This document shows, in pieces, positions 18,448-26,819 of a stretch of DNA of 64,000 bases; the first letter of the stretch is position 1; the number at the start of each line of letters is the position of its first letter. Under the pieces are notes generated by a model that searched no databases, had not been told where the DNA came from, and saw nothing but the letters and a program-made list of their open reading frames with translations. The position numbers were made by a program, and so were the translations under genes. The stretch is taken from contig NZ_JAGF01000001.1 in NCBI RefSeq assembly GCF_000526515.1, positions 1,488,001 to 1,552,000 on the forward strand, written 5' to 3'. The stretch is from Cellulomonas sp. KRMCY2. GTDB taxonomy: Bacteria; Actinomycetota; Actinomycetes; Actinomycetales; Cellulomonadaceae.

Positions 18448-18462
18448 ATTGTGCCGAACAAT
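18448..18462. promoter_or_regulatory. Inverted repeat in the hemE-hemA divergent promoter
   Basis: ATTGT-GCCGA-ACAAT is a perfect 5-bp inverted repeat centred in the 47-bp gap. Its minus-strand half supplies the CACAAT -10-like box of hemE. It could be an operator controlling both directions. It lacks the spacing of a standard Rex site, so no regulator is assigned. Confidence 0.4.
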
Positions 18463-18488
18463 CCGGCGACTGGTTCAATCGGCGGGTT

Positions 18489-19862
18489 GTGGCACTCATG
18501 ACCCTGACGGCGAGTCACCGCGACCTGGACCTCGACGTCCTGGAGCAGCTGAGCTCCGGGGCGCACTCGGTGGGGTCCACGGTCGTGTCGGACAGCCAAG
18601 CGATCACCGGTTGCGTCGTCCTGGCGACGTGCAACCGGTTCGAGGTGTACCTCGACACCGGCGCGGCCGCGGATCGTCCCGACGGGGTCGACGACGAGGT
18701 CGTCGCGGCGGCGATCGCGGCGATCGCCAAGGCCAGCGGGCTGCGCACCGCGGACGTCGCGGCAGCCCTGCAGGCCGGCTCGGGTCCGGCCGTCGCACGG
18801 CACCTGTTCGCCGTCGCGTCCGGGCTGGACTCGATGGTCGTCGGCGAGCGTGAGGTGGCCGGCCAGGTGCGCAGGGCGCTGCAGGCGGCGCGCGCCCAGG
18901 GCACGACGTCGCCGCGCCTCGAGCGGCTGTTCCAGACCGCCTCGCGGACCTCGCGCGCCGTCGGGTCCCGCACCGGCCTGGCCGGCACCGGGCGCTCGGT
19001 CGTCGGTGTCGCCCTCGACCTGGCCACCCACGAGCTGGCCCGTCACGACCTGGACCTCGTCCATGCCCGCGTGCTCCTGGTCGGCACCGGCTCGTACGCC
19101 GGCGCGAGCCTGACGGCGCTGCGCGCGCGGGGTGCGCAGGACCTCGTCGTGCACTCCCCGTCCGGCCGGGCCGCGGAGTTCGCCGCCGACCGTGGACTGG
19201 CGGCCGTCGTCCCCGGAACCCTGCCCGACGAGCTGGCCCGGGCCGACGTCGTCGTGTCCTGCAGCGGGGCGCTCGGGCCGGTGATCGACACCGCGATGGT
19301 CGCCGCGGCACGCGAGCGGTCCACCGGCGCCGACGGGCGCGCCCGGCCGGTCGTCCTGGTCGACCTCGCGCTGCGGCACGACATCGACCCGCGCGTCGTG
19401 GGCCTCCCCGGTGTGCGGCTGATCGACCTGGCGGCCGTGCAGCGGCACTCGCCCGCGACGGTGACCCCGGCGGTCGAGGCCGGGCGGCTGATCGTCGCCG
19501 AGCGTGCCGCCGACTTCGAGCGTGAGCTGGACGAGCAGCTGCTCGTCCCGGCGGTCGTCGCCCTGCGCGGTCACGTCGACCAGGTGCTCGAGGCGGAGGT
19601 CGAGCGCGTCCGGCTGCTCGCCCGGGCCAAGGGCGCCGACCCGGCATCCGTCGAGCAGGTCGAGCGGTCCCTGCGACGGTTCGCCGCCGCCGTCCTGCAC
19701 ACACCGTCCGTCCGGGCCCGCGAGCACGCCCGCGCCGGGCGCCACGCCGAGTACCGGGCCGGCCTCGAGGCGCTGTTCGGCATCGACGTCCCACTGCCCG
19801 GCGACTCCGGCTCCGGCACGGACGGAGACCCGCGCCCGACCCCCCGCCACCGCGCCGACTGA
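18489..19862 (+). CDS. hemA: Glutamyl-tRNA reductase
   Basis: Reduces glutamyl-tRNA to glutamate-1-semialdehyde with NADPH, the committing step of C5 haem synthesis. The 457-aa protein has TASHRDLDLDVLEQL at the N-terminus and the catalytic Cys48 in ATCNRFEVY. The VVGEREVAGQVRRAL helix, Rossmann domain (VLLVGTGSYAG) and C-terminal dimerisation helices follow. GTG at 18489 is chosen because homologues begin a few residues before the TLTASH strand; ATG at 18498 is an alternative. It is divergent from the rest of the pathway. Confidence 0.96.
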   Translation: MALMTLTASHRDLDLDVLEQLSSGAHSVGSTVVSDSQAITGCVVLATCNRFEVYLDTGAAADRPDGVDDEVVAAAIAAIAKASGLRTADVAAALQAGSGPAVARHLFAVASGLDSMVVGEREVAGQVRRALQAARAQGTTSPRLERLFQTASRTSRAVGSRTGLAGTGRSVVGVALDLATHELARHDLDLVHARVLLVGTGSYAGASLTALRARGAQDLVVHSPSGRAAEFAADRGLAAVVPGTLPDELARADVVVSCSGALGPVIDTAMVAAARERSTGADGRARPVVLVDLALRHDIDPRVVGLPGVRLIDLAAVQRHSPATVTPAVEAGRLIVAERAADFERELDEQLLVPAVVALRGHVDQVLEAEVERVRLLARAKGADPASVEQVERSLRRFAAAVLHTPSVRAREHARAGRHAEYRAGLEALFGIDVPLPGDSGSGTDGDPRPTPRHRAD

Positions 19863-19913
19863 CCCCCGGGTGCCCGCAACCCCCGGGTGCCCGCAACCCC
19901 CGGGTGCCCGCAA
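19863..19913. repeat. Triplicate 17-nt tandem repeat after hemA
   Basis: Three exact copies of CCCCCGGGTGCCCGCAA (19863-19879, 19880-19896, 19897-19913) begin on the base after the hemA stop codon. No coding role is visible. Confidence 0.9.
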
Positions 19914-20053
19914 CCCCCGCCGCCCCTCTCGCGCGGACGACCGGTCGAGGACGGTCTGTGGATGACCGGCCACGGGGTGGTCAGGCCTGGCAGGGTGGCT
20001 GCCGGCGGCGCGCCATCTGGTGCGGCCGCGAGCGTGACGATGCGGGGGGAACC

Positions 20054-20623
20054 ATGAGTGACGGTCACCAGTCCTACCCGAGCCCCGCCGCACCGGTTGC
20101 CCCGGCGCGGTACCCCGCGGCCGGCCCGGTGCCGTACCCCGCGGCCGGCCCGGTGCAGTACCCGTACGCTTCCGCGCCGCCGCCCGCGCCCCTGCCGCCC
20201 TTGGCCTCGTGGATCCGGCGGGTCGCCGCGTTCGGGATCGACGCCGGTGTGCCCTTCCTGTTCGTCGCGCTCGTCGTCGGCATCGCGACCAGCGTGGAAG
20301 GCGAGAGGTACGGGCGCGACACCGCGGACCTGATCGTCGCGTCGGCGATCGTCGGCGCCTACGTCGTCGCGGGCGGCTTCTCGATCTGGAACCGGTGGTC
20401 CCGGCAGGGTCGGACCGGCCAGACGGTCGGGAAGAGGGCCATGGGGATCCGGCTGGTCGGCCAGCGCACCCTCACCCCCGTGGGGACGGGCCGTGCGTTC
20501 TGTCGGGATCTCGCCCACAACCTCGACGTCTACACGGTCGTCGGCTGCTTCTGGCCGCTGTGGGATGCGCGGCGGCAGAGCTTCGCCGACATGCTCTGCT
20601 CGACCGTGGTCGTCCGGGCCTGA
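20054..20623 (+). CDS. RDD-family membrane protein
   Basis: A 189-aa protein of unknown function. A Pro/Ala/Tyr-rich cytoplasmic N-terminus contains two near-identical YPAAGPV repeats. The RDD domain follows, with Arg-Arg at SWIRRVAAFGIDA and an Asp in the first membrane helix. A second helix pair and the GQTVGKRAMGIRLV motif complete it. The ATG at 20054 has a strong GGGGGGA ribosome site; longer frames upstream are not supported. It stands alone, followed by a large repeat/hairpin region before the convergent mmsA. Confidence 0.88.
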   Translation: MSDGHQSYPSPAAPVAPARYPAAGPVPYPAAGPVQYPYASAPPPAPLPPLASWIRRVAAFGIDAGVPFLFVALVVGIATSVEGERYGRDTADLIVASAIVGAYVVAGGFSIWNRWSRQGRTGQTVGKRAMGIRLVGQRTLTPVGTGRAFCRDLAHNLDVYTVVGCFWPLWDARRQSFADMLCSTVVVRA

Positions 20624-20686
20624 CCGGAGCGGGGTCTGGCCGACGGTCTCCCATCCACCCCATCCACCCCATCCGGCCCGGCCCGC

Positions 20687-20748
20687 CGCGAGTGGAGCGT
20701 CTCGTACTCGACACGCTGGCGTGTCAGGGGTCGAACGCTCCACTCGCG
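20687..20748. terminator. Long nested stem-loop between convergent genes
   Basis: CGCGAGTGGAGCGT (20687-20700) pairs perfectly with ACGCTCCACTCGCG (20735-20748), giving a 14-bp stem. Its loop holds a second hairpin, GACACG-CTGG-CGTGTC (20710-20725). The position between the RDD gene and mmsA fits a bidirectional terminator, although there is no T-tract. Confidence 0.5.
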
Positions 20749-20847
20749 GGTCGAACGCTCCACTCGAGCACGGAGCGCTCCACTCGTGGGACCGAGCGCT
20801 CCACTCGAGCACGCAACGCTCCACTCGCGGGTCGAACGCTCCACACG
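20689..20847. repeat. Array of CGCTCCACTCG elements with 20-21-bp period
   Basis: One inverted copy (20689-20699) is followed by six direct copies at 20736, 20756, 20776, 20797, 20817 and 20837 (the last has one mismatch). Start-to-start distances are 20, 20, 21, 20 and 20 bp. The spacers alternate between CGGGTCGAA- and AGCACG-type sequences. No open reading frame of quality covers it. Confidence 0.9.
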
Positions 20848-20884
20848 AGCAGGCGCGGGCGTGAGCCGGGGCCGGACGCCCGGA

Positions 20885-22375
20885 TCAGGTGTGGGTCGGG
20901 AACCCGAGGTCGACGCCGCCGTGGCTGGGGTCGAGCCACCGGGTCGTGACGACCTTCCCGCGCGTGAAGAAGTGCACCCCTTCGGCGCCGTGCGCATGGG
21001 TGTCGCCGAACAGCGACTGCTTCCACCCGCCGAACGAGTAGTAGGCCATCGGCACCGGGACGGGCACGTTGATCCCGACCATACCGACCTCGACCTCGTA
21101 CTCGAAGCGCCGGGCCGCACCCCCGTCGTTCGTGAAGATCGCCGTGCCGTTGCCGTACGGGCTCGCGTTGACCAGGGCGAGGCCCTCGTCGTAGGTCGCC
21201 ACACGAAGGACGGACAGCACCGGCCCGAAGATCTCCTCGCGGTAGATCGACATGTCGGTGGTGACGCGGTCGAAGAGGGTCGGGCCGAGCCAGAAGCCGC
21301 CGGCGTCCCCGTCGGGCTCGACCAGCCGCCCGTCGACCACGAGGTCCGCGCCTCCGTCGACGCCCGCGCCGACCAGCCCGACGACGCGGTCCCGGTGCTC
21401 GGCGGTGACCAGCGGCCCCATGTCGCAGCCCCGTCGGCCGTCCCCGGTGCGCAGCCGGCCGATCCGGTCCGCGATCCGCTGCACCAGCGCGTCGCCCACC
21501 GGGTCGACGGCGACCACGGCGGAGATCGCCATGCACCGCTCGCCCGCCGAGCCGAACCCCGCGTTGACCGCTGCGTCGGCGGCCAGGTCGAGGTCGGCGT
21601 CCGGCAGCACGAGCATGTGGTTCTTCGCCCCGCCCAGGGCCTGCACACGCTTGCCGTGCGCCGTGGCCGTCTCGTAGACGTGCCGGGCGACCGGGGTGGA
21701 CCCGACGAACGACACGGCACGGACCGCCGGGTGGGTGAGCAGGGCGTCGACGGTGACCCGGTCGCCGTGCAGCACCGTCAGGACGCCGTCGGGCAGGCCC
21801 GCCTGCTGCCAGAGCCGAGCCATGACCATCGACGCTGACGGGTCCTTCTCGCTGGGCTTGAGCACCACGGCGTTCCCGGCGGCGATCGCGACCGGCACGA
21901 ACCACAGCGGCACCATCGCCGGGAAGTTGAACGGGCTGATCACGGCGACGACGCCGAGCGGCTGCCGCACCGAGTGCACGTCGACCCCGGTGGACACCCC
22001 CTCGGAGTACCCGCCCTTGAGCTGGTGCGGGATCCCGCAGGCGAACTCGACGACCTCGAGGCCCCGGGTCACCTCGCCGAGGGCGTCGGAGAGCACCTTG
22101 CCGTGCTCGGCGGTGATCGCGGCGGCGACCTCCTGCGCGTGCGCGGCGAGCAGCTCGCGGAAGGCGAACAGCACCCGGGTCCGCTGGGACAGCGACGAGC
22201 GGCGCCACTCGGCTGCGGCCTCGACGGCCGTGCGGACCGCGTGGTCGACGACGTCGGGGTCGGCGAGGTCGACGCGGGCCGTCACCCGGCCGACGGCCGG
22301 GTCGTGGACCGGACCGGTGCGGTCCGTCGGTCCGGTCCACGGCTGACCGCTGATCCAGTGGGTGATGTGTTCCAT
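20885..22375 (-). CDS. mmsA: Methylmalonate-semialdehyde dehydrogenase (CoA-acylating)
   Basis: NAD- and CoA-dependent oxidation of (methyl)malonate semialdehyde to propionyl- or acetyl-CoA, in valine, beta-alanine or inositol breakdown. The 496-aa aldehyde dehydrogenase fold has the ISPFNFPAMVPLW block typical of MmsA/IolA and the NAD loop SFVGSTPVARHVY. The catalytic Cys lies in FGSAGERCMAIS, and PVPMAYYSFGGWK is near the end. The gene stands alone and starts at ATG 22375. A GATACT box 7 nt upstream suggests a leaderless transcript. No valine or inositol genes are adjacent. Confidence 0.95.
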   Translation of the reverse strand: MEHITHWISGQPWTGPTDRTGPVHDPAVGRVTARVDLADPDVVDHAVRTAVEAAAEWRRSSLSQRTRVLFAFRELLAAHAQEVAAAITAEHGKVLSDALGEVTRGLEVVEFACGIPHQLKGGYSEGVSTGVDVHSVRQPLGVVAVISPFNFPAMVPLWFVPVAIAAGNAVVLKPSEKDPSASMVMARLWQQAGLPDGVLTVLHGDRVTVDALLTHPAVRAVSFVGSTPVARHVYETATAHGKRVQALGGAKNHMLVLPDADLDLAADAAVNAGFGSAGERCMAISAVVAVDPVGDALVQRIADRIGRLRTGDGRRGCDMGPLVTAEHRDRVVGLVGAGVDGGADLVVDGRLVEPDGDAGGFWLGPTLFDRVTTDMSIYREEIFGPVLSVLRVATYDEGLALVNASPYGNGTAIFTNDGGAARRFEYEVEVGMVGINVPVPVPMAYYSFGGWKQSLFGDTHAHGAEGVHFFTRGKVVTTRWLDPSHGGVDLGFPTHT

Positions 22376-22382
22376 GACGACG

Positions 22383-22388
22383 AGTATC
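22383..22388 (-). promoter_or_regulatory. Candidate -10 box (GATACT) of mmsA
   Basis: GATACT on the minus strand lies seven bases before the mmsA ATG at 22375, with no ribosome-binding site between them. Confidence 0.4.
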
Positions 22389-22546
22389 GACGGTCAGAGG
22401 CCGGTTTGGCGACGGTTTCCGCGCGACCGGTGGAGATCGGGTGCGCGGCGCCGCGCTCGGGTACTAGTGCCAACGTCCGATGGTGCGGCGTACCGCGCGG
22501 GCGGGAGAAAGGACACGTCAGAACACCCGTCGTCCGAGGAGTCGTC

Positions 22547-23014
22547 ATGAAGCGCATGCTCGTGTTCACCGCAGCAGCAGTGTTGGTTGCCACCCCCGCC
22601 GTGGCGGGCCTGGTCGGCAACAGCAGCCTCAGCCCGTCGGTCCCCGTCGTCCGTCCCGCTCAGGCGGTCGTCATCGACGATCACGGGGGGCTCACCGATC
22701 GGGACGACCGGACCGAGGTCGGGGACGACCGTGCAGTGCAGGGAGCCGCGAGCAGCCCGTCCGCGACGCCCACCCCGACACGTTCGCCGGAGGTCGGGGA
22801 TGATCACGGGGGGCTCGCCGATCGGGACGACCGGACCGAGGTCGGGGACGACCGGGACGTGAACGGTGGTGCCACGGCGCCGGTGCCCGGCCCCGTCGCG
22901 ACGTCGTCGGCGGACGACTCCGGTCACCACGGCGGAACGTCCGGCGGCGGTGCGGACGACGGTTCGGGTCACGACGTCGGCGACGATCACGGTGGTCATG
23001 GCACCGACGACTGA
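22547..23014 (+). CDS. Small secreted Asp/Gly/His-rich protein with internal duplication
   Basis: A 155-aa protein with a clear signal peptide (Lys-Arg followed by a hydrophobic stretch and an Ala-rich cleavage region near residues 18-22). The mature part is very acidic. It contains two copies of a segment beginning DDHGGL and ending EVGDDR (about residues 45-62 and 86-103) and a His/Gly/Asp-rich C-terminus. Such composition suggests binding of divalent metal ions, but no known family was recognised. The ATG has a GAGGAG-like site upstream. The 3' end overlaps the histidine kinase gene, so it may belong to the same sensory operon. Confidence 0.75.
   Translation: MKRMLVFTAAAVLVATPAVAGLVGNSSLSPSVPVVRPAQAVVIDDHGGLTDRDDRTEVGDDRAVQGAASSPSATPTPTRSPEVGDDHGGLADRDDRTEVGDDRDVNGGATAPVPGPVATSSADDSGHHGGTSGGGADDGSGHDVGDDHGGHGTDD
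22679..22854. repeat. 53-bp direct repeat within the secreted-protein gene
   Basis: Bases 22679-22731 recur at 22802-22854 with a single difference, 123 bp apart and in frame. They code the duplicated Asp-rich segment. The very high nucleotide identity suggests a recent duplication. Confidence 0.88.
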
Positions 23015-24467
23015 CCCGGCAGGCTCGGGCGGCGCGGACGTCGGGGCGGACACCCCTAGGGTGAGCGACGTGCGCGCCGTCGATGAGCCTGCCGACGTCC
23101 GGTGGATCACGCTGGGCCGGGGCGGCGAGAGCGGTGTCCCGAGCGAGCAGCGCCCGGTCCGGACGTGGCGCGTCTTCGGCCAGCTGATCGCCGCCGCCGG
23201 GGTCGTGCTGGTGGTCGTCGCCCTGCTCGGCCTGACGGCCAGCCGCCGGATCGCCGAGCAGGAGTCGGTCAACGACGCCGCCCGACGGACCGACCTGATG
23301 GCCGACGCCGTCGTCCAGCCGGCCCTGCTCGACGGGGTCGTCGACGGGGAACCTGCCGCGCTCGCGGCGCTGGATGCCGTGGTGCGCGACGGTGTGCTCG
23401 GCGGCGGGATCGTCCGCGTCAAGGTGTGGGACGGCGACGGCCGGATCGTCTACTCCGACGACGACCGGCTGGTGGGCCGGGTGTTCCCGCTCGGCGACGA
23501 CGAGGCTGAGGTCCTGGTCCGCCCCGCCACAGAGGCCGAGGTCAGCGACCTCGACAAGCCGGAGAACGTCTATGAGCGGGGGCAGGGCAAGCTCCTGGAG
23601 GTGTACCGCCCCGTGTGGACGCCGGACGGGACGCCCCTGCTGTTCGAGACGTACAGCCGCTACGACGTCGTCACCGACCGGGCCACCGCACTGTGGCGAG
23701 GGTTCGCCGGGATCACCGTGACGAGCCTCCTGCTGCTCATGGCGCTGATGCTGCCCGTGCTCTGGACGCTGCTCGACCGGCTGCGGCGCGGTCAGCAGCA
23801 GCGCGAGGTCCTGCTGCGACGCGCGGTCGAGGCGTCTGACGACGAGCGCCGACGCATCGCCGCGACCCTGCACGACGGGGTGGTCCAGGAGCTCGCCGCA
23901 TCGTCGTTCGCCTTGGCGGGTGCAGCGGAACGAGCGGAGAGGTCTCGCGCACCGGAGCTCGCCGAGCCGCTGCGTGGCACTGCGGAGACGGTGCGCGCGA
24001 GCATCAAGGGGCTGCGCTCGTTGCTCGTCGAGATCTACCCGCCCAGCCTGCAGACCTCCGGGCTCGCCACTGCACTGGCCGACCTGGTCGGGGGCCTGGC
24101 GGCCCGGGGCACCGAGGTGCGTCTCGACCTGGCGGAGGACGCGACCGGCGGGCTGCCGGCCGAGCGCGAGCAGGTGATCTACCGCGTCGCACAGGAGACC
24201 GTGCGCAATGCCGTCGTCCACGCCAGTGCCGACGAGGTGCTCGTCCGGCTGTCGCGGGACGGCGGCGACGTGGTCCTCGAGGTGGCCGACGACGGAGTTG
24301 GCTTCGATGTCCCTGCGATCCTCTCGGCTCCGTCCGAGGGACACTTCGGTGTGCGTCTGCTCAGCGATGTGGCGACGTCGGCCGGCGCGCTGCTCGAGGT
24401 GCGGTCGGCGCCCGGCCACGGGTGCCGGTGGCGGCTGACGGTGCCAGCCGAGGGGAGGGACGCATGA
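22998..24467 (+). CDS. NarL-type sensor histidine kinase (HisKA_3)
   Basis: Sensor kinase of about 489 aa. A first membrane helix (about residues 55-80) is followed by an extracytoplasmic domain of some 150 residues and a second helix. The HisKA_3 dimerisation domain follows with the phosphorylatable His in ERRRIAATLHDGVVQEL. The HATPase domain ends it (N-box ETVRNAVVHA, G-box DDGVGF). The start is uncertain: ATG at 22998 overlaps the preceding gene by 17 nt, and GTG at 23061 is a plausible alternative. It is coupled to the response regulator by an ATGA overlap. Its proximity to the acidic secreted protein suggests that protein as an accessory or target. Confidence 0.9.
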   Translation: MAPTTDPAGSGGADVGADTPRVSDVRAVDEPADVRWITLGRGGESGVPSEQRPVRTWRVFGQLIAAAGVVLVVVALLGLTASRRIAEQESVNDAARRTDLMADAVVQPALLDGVVDGEPAALAALDAVVRDGVLGGGIVRVKVWDGDGRIVYSDDDRLVGRVFPLGDDEAEVLVRPATEAEVSDLDKPENVYERGQGKLLEVYRPVWTPDGTPLLFETYSRYDVVTDRATALWRGFAGITVTSLLLLMALMLPVLWTLLDRLRRGQQQREVLLRRAVEASDDERRRIAATLHDGVVQELAASSFALAGAAERAERSRAPELAEPLRGTAETVRASIKGLRSLLVEIYPPSLQTSGLATALADLVGGLAARGTEVRLDLAEDATGGLPAEREQVIYRVAQETVRNAVVHASADEVLVRLSRDGGDVVLEVADDGVGFDVPAILSAPSEGHFGVRLLSDVATSAGALLEVRSAPGHGCRWRLTVPAEGRDA

Positions 24468-25096
24468 GCGACCACGACGTGACGGTGCTGCTCGCGGACG
24501 ACCACCACCTTGTCCGCTCCGGGCTGGCTGGGCTGGTGGACAGCGTCGACGGGATGCGTGTCGTCGGCCAGGCGGCCGATGGCGCGGAGGCGGTGTCCCT
24601 GGCGGCCGAGCTGCTGCCTGCGGTCGTGCTCATGGACCTGTCCATGCCGGTGCTGGACGGCGTCGAGGCCACGCGCCGCATCGTCGCCGCGCAACCTGAC
24701 GCGCACGTCGTGGTCCTCACGTCGTTCTCGGACACCACCCGGGTCGGTGACGCCCTCGCCGCGGGTGCCGTCGGCTATCTGCTCAAGGACTGCGACCCGC
24801 GCGACCTGATCGCAGCGGTGCGGTCCGCCGCACAGGGCTACGCGCCGCTGGACCCCCGGGTCGCCCGGGCGCTCCTGCCGACCACGACCGTGTCGCCCGC
24901 TGACCGGCTCAGTGTGCGCGAGCTGCAGGTGCTGCGGCTCATCGGCAAGGGCATGGCGAACAAGCAGATCGGACGAGCGCTCGGGATCAGTGAACGCACG
25001 GTCAAGGTGCACGTGGGCCACGTCTTCCGCCAGATCGGCGTGACCGATCGGACGAGCGCCGCTCTGTGGGGGAAGCAGTACCTCCCCGACGAATGA
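24464..25096 (+). CDS. NarL/LuxR-type response regulator
   Basis: A 210-aa regulator. The receiver domain (about 1-120) has the acidic pair in LLADDHH, the phospho-acceptor Asp in [13 protein letters not shown] and the Lys of YLLKD. A C-terminal LuxR helix-turn-helix ([21 protein letters not shown]) follows. ATG at 24464 overlaps the kinase stop as ATGA and has a strong GGGGAGGGA site within the kinase gene. It is the cognate partner of the upstream kinase; its regulon is unknown. Confidence 0.96.
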   Translation: MSDHDVTVLLADDHHLVRSGLAGLVDSVDGMRVVGQAADGAEAVSLAAELLPAVVLMDLSMPVLDGVEATRRIVAAQPDAHVVVLTSFSDTTRVGDALAAGAVGYLLKDCDPRDLIAAVRSAAQGYAPLDPRVARALLPTTTVSPADRLSVRELQVLRLIGKGMANKQIGRALGISERTVKVHVGHVFRQIGVTDRTSAALWGKQYLPDE

Positions 25097-25141
25097 CGAC
25101 TTCCTGTCACGACCAGGACCTGCACCGACAGGCCGCCACGC

Positions 25142-25198
25142 GTGCTGGTGCCGGGAGCCTGTGCTGGTGCCGGGAGCCTGTGCTGGTGCCGGGAGCCT
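25142..25198. repeat. Triplicate 19-nt tandem repeat
   Basis: Three copies of GTGCTGGTGCCGGGAGCCT (25142, 25161, 25180) lie between the convergent response-regulator and purB genes. They have no coding role. Confidence 0.9.
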
Positions 25199-25206
25199 GA
25201 GCGGGG

Positions 25207-26724
25207 TCAGACGTCCAGGAACCGCACCAGCTGCGCGGCCGCACCGGTGTAGGACGCTGGCGTCATCGCGCCCAGGCGCGCCGCGACGTCGTCCGGCAGG
25301 CCGAGACCGGCCACGAACCGCCGCATGTCGTCCCCGGTGATCCGGCGGCCGCGGGTCAGCTCCTTGAGCCGTTCGTACGGGTCGGCCATCCCGGGTACCC
25401 CGGCGACCCCGGCCGCGCGCATCGCGGACTGCACGGCCTCGCCGAGGACCTCCCAGTTGGCGTCCAGGTCGCGCGCCATGGCCGCGGCGTCGACGTCGAG
25501 CCCGGCCAGGCCGCGACGCACGTTGTCGATGGCCAGCAGCGAGTGTCCGACGGCGGGGCCGATGTTGCGCTGGGTCGTGGAGTCGGTCAGGTCCCGCTGC
25601 ATGCGTGAGGTGACCAGGGTCGAGCCGAGGGTGTCGAGCAGGGCGCTGGACAGCTCGAGGTTGGCCTCGGCGTTCTCGAACCGGATCGGGTTGACCTTGT
25701 GCGGCATCGTCGAGGAGCCGACGGTGCCCTGGCCGCGCACCTGCGCGAAGTAGCCGAGCGAGATGTACGTCCACATGTCGGTGGCGAGGTTGTGCAGGAT
25801 CCGGTTGAACCGCGCCATGTCGGCGTAGAGCTCGGCCTGCCAGTCGTGCGACTCGATCTGGGTCGTCAGGGGGTTCCAGGTGAGCCCGAGGTGCTCGACG
25901 AAGGTCCGCGAGATCGTCACCCAGTCGGCACCCGGCACGGCGGCCAGGTGCGCGCCGTACGTCCCGGTCGCGCCGTTGATCTTGCCGAGGTACTCGGCGG
26001 CCTCGATCCTGCGCAGCTGACGGGTGAGCCGGTGGGCCAGGACGGCGAGCTCCTTGCCGATCGTCGTCGGTGTGGCCGGCTGGCCGTGCGTGCGGGCGAG
26101 CATCGGCACGGCGGCGTGCTCGCGAGCCAGTGCGGCGACGTCCGCCACCAGGAGCTTGGCGGCCGGCAGCCACACCCGCCGGACGGCGCCCTGGACCATC
26201 AGCGCGTAGGCCAGGTTGTTCACGTCCTCGCTCGTGCAGGCGAAGTGCACCAGCTCGGTGACCCGCGGCAGGACGGTGTCCTCGCCGAGCGTCCTCGGTG
26301 CCACCGCGAGGCGGTCCTTGAGCAGGTACTCCACGGCCTTGACGTCGTGGACCGTGATCTTCTCGGTCGCGGCGAGCTCGGCGACGGTGTCGGCGTCGAA
26401 GCCCGCGACGACGTCGCGCAGGTAGTCGCGCTCCTCGCTGGACAGGGTGGGCGCACCGGGTACGACGTGGTGCGAGGTCAGCAGGATCAGCCACTCGACC
26501 TCGACGTGCAGGCGCTCGCGGTTGAGCGCGGCCTCGGACAGGTGGTCGACCAGCGGCGCGACGGTGCTGCGGTACCGCCCGTCGAGCGGGCCGAGGGCGA
26601 TCGGCGGGCTGATCCGGGCCAGGCTGTGCCGGACGCGGGGCTGCACTGTCTGGTCGACGCCCTCGGCGCTGCCGGCATCGTCGGCGCCGGTTCCGGCGGG
26701 AGCGTCGGGCGGGTTCTGCGACAT
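25207..26724 (-). CDS. purB: Adenylosuccinate lyase
   Basis: Cleaves SAICAR and adenylosuccinate in purine synthesis. The 505-aa protein carries the fumarase-superfamily signature SSTMPHKVNPIRFENAEAN, the FACTSEDVNNLAYAL block and the substrate loop ARTHGQPATPTT. Its length and sequence resemble the long bacterial type. ATG at 26724 follows a GGAAGG ribosome site; the frame extending to 26859 is not supported. An acidic N-terminal stretch of about 30 residues precedes the fold. It is divergent from the lacI-type gene. Confidence 0.96.
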   Translation of the reverse strand: MSQNPPDAPAGTGADDAGSAEGVDQTVQPRVRHSLARISPPIALGPLDGRYRSTVAPLVDHLSEAALNRERLHVEVEWLILLTSHHVVPGAPTLSSEERDYLRDVVAGFDADTVAELAATEKITVHDVKAVEYLLKDRLAVAPRTLGEDTVLPRVTELVHFACTSEDVNNLAYALMVQGAVRRVWLPAAKLLVADVAALAREHAAVPMLARTHGQPATPTTIGKELAVLAHRLTRQLRRIEAAEYLGKINGATGTYGAHLAAVPGADWVTISRTFVEHLGLTWNPLTTQIESHDWQAELYADMARFNRILHNLATDMWTYISLGYFAQVRGQGTVGSSTMPHKVNPIRFENAEANLELSSALLDTLGSTLVTSRMQRDLTDSTTQRNIGPAVGHSLLAIDNVRRGLAGLDVDAAAMARDLDANWEVLGEAVQSAMRAAGVAGVPGMADPYERLKELTRGRRITGDDMRRFVAGLGLPDDVAARLGAMTPASYTGAAAQLVRFLDV

Positions 26725-26819
26725 GTGGCAATCCTTCCACGCGGCCCCGTGAGCGGCGGCGGGTGTCCACCCACAGGTGTCCGGCCCGACGGCACCGGGC
26801 CGTGTGGAACCATCGGCCT

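Noticed and set aside
18448-18462. Inverted repeat at hemE-hemA as a Rex site
   Set aside because: The arms are 5 bp with a 5-bp gap; a Rex site has longer arms (TTGTGAA/TTCACAA) and different spacing.
20736-20847. Repeat array considered as a CRISPR
   Set aside because: Repeats are 11 bp with 9-10-bp spacers, some spacers recur, and no cas genes are present.
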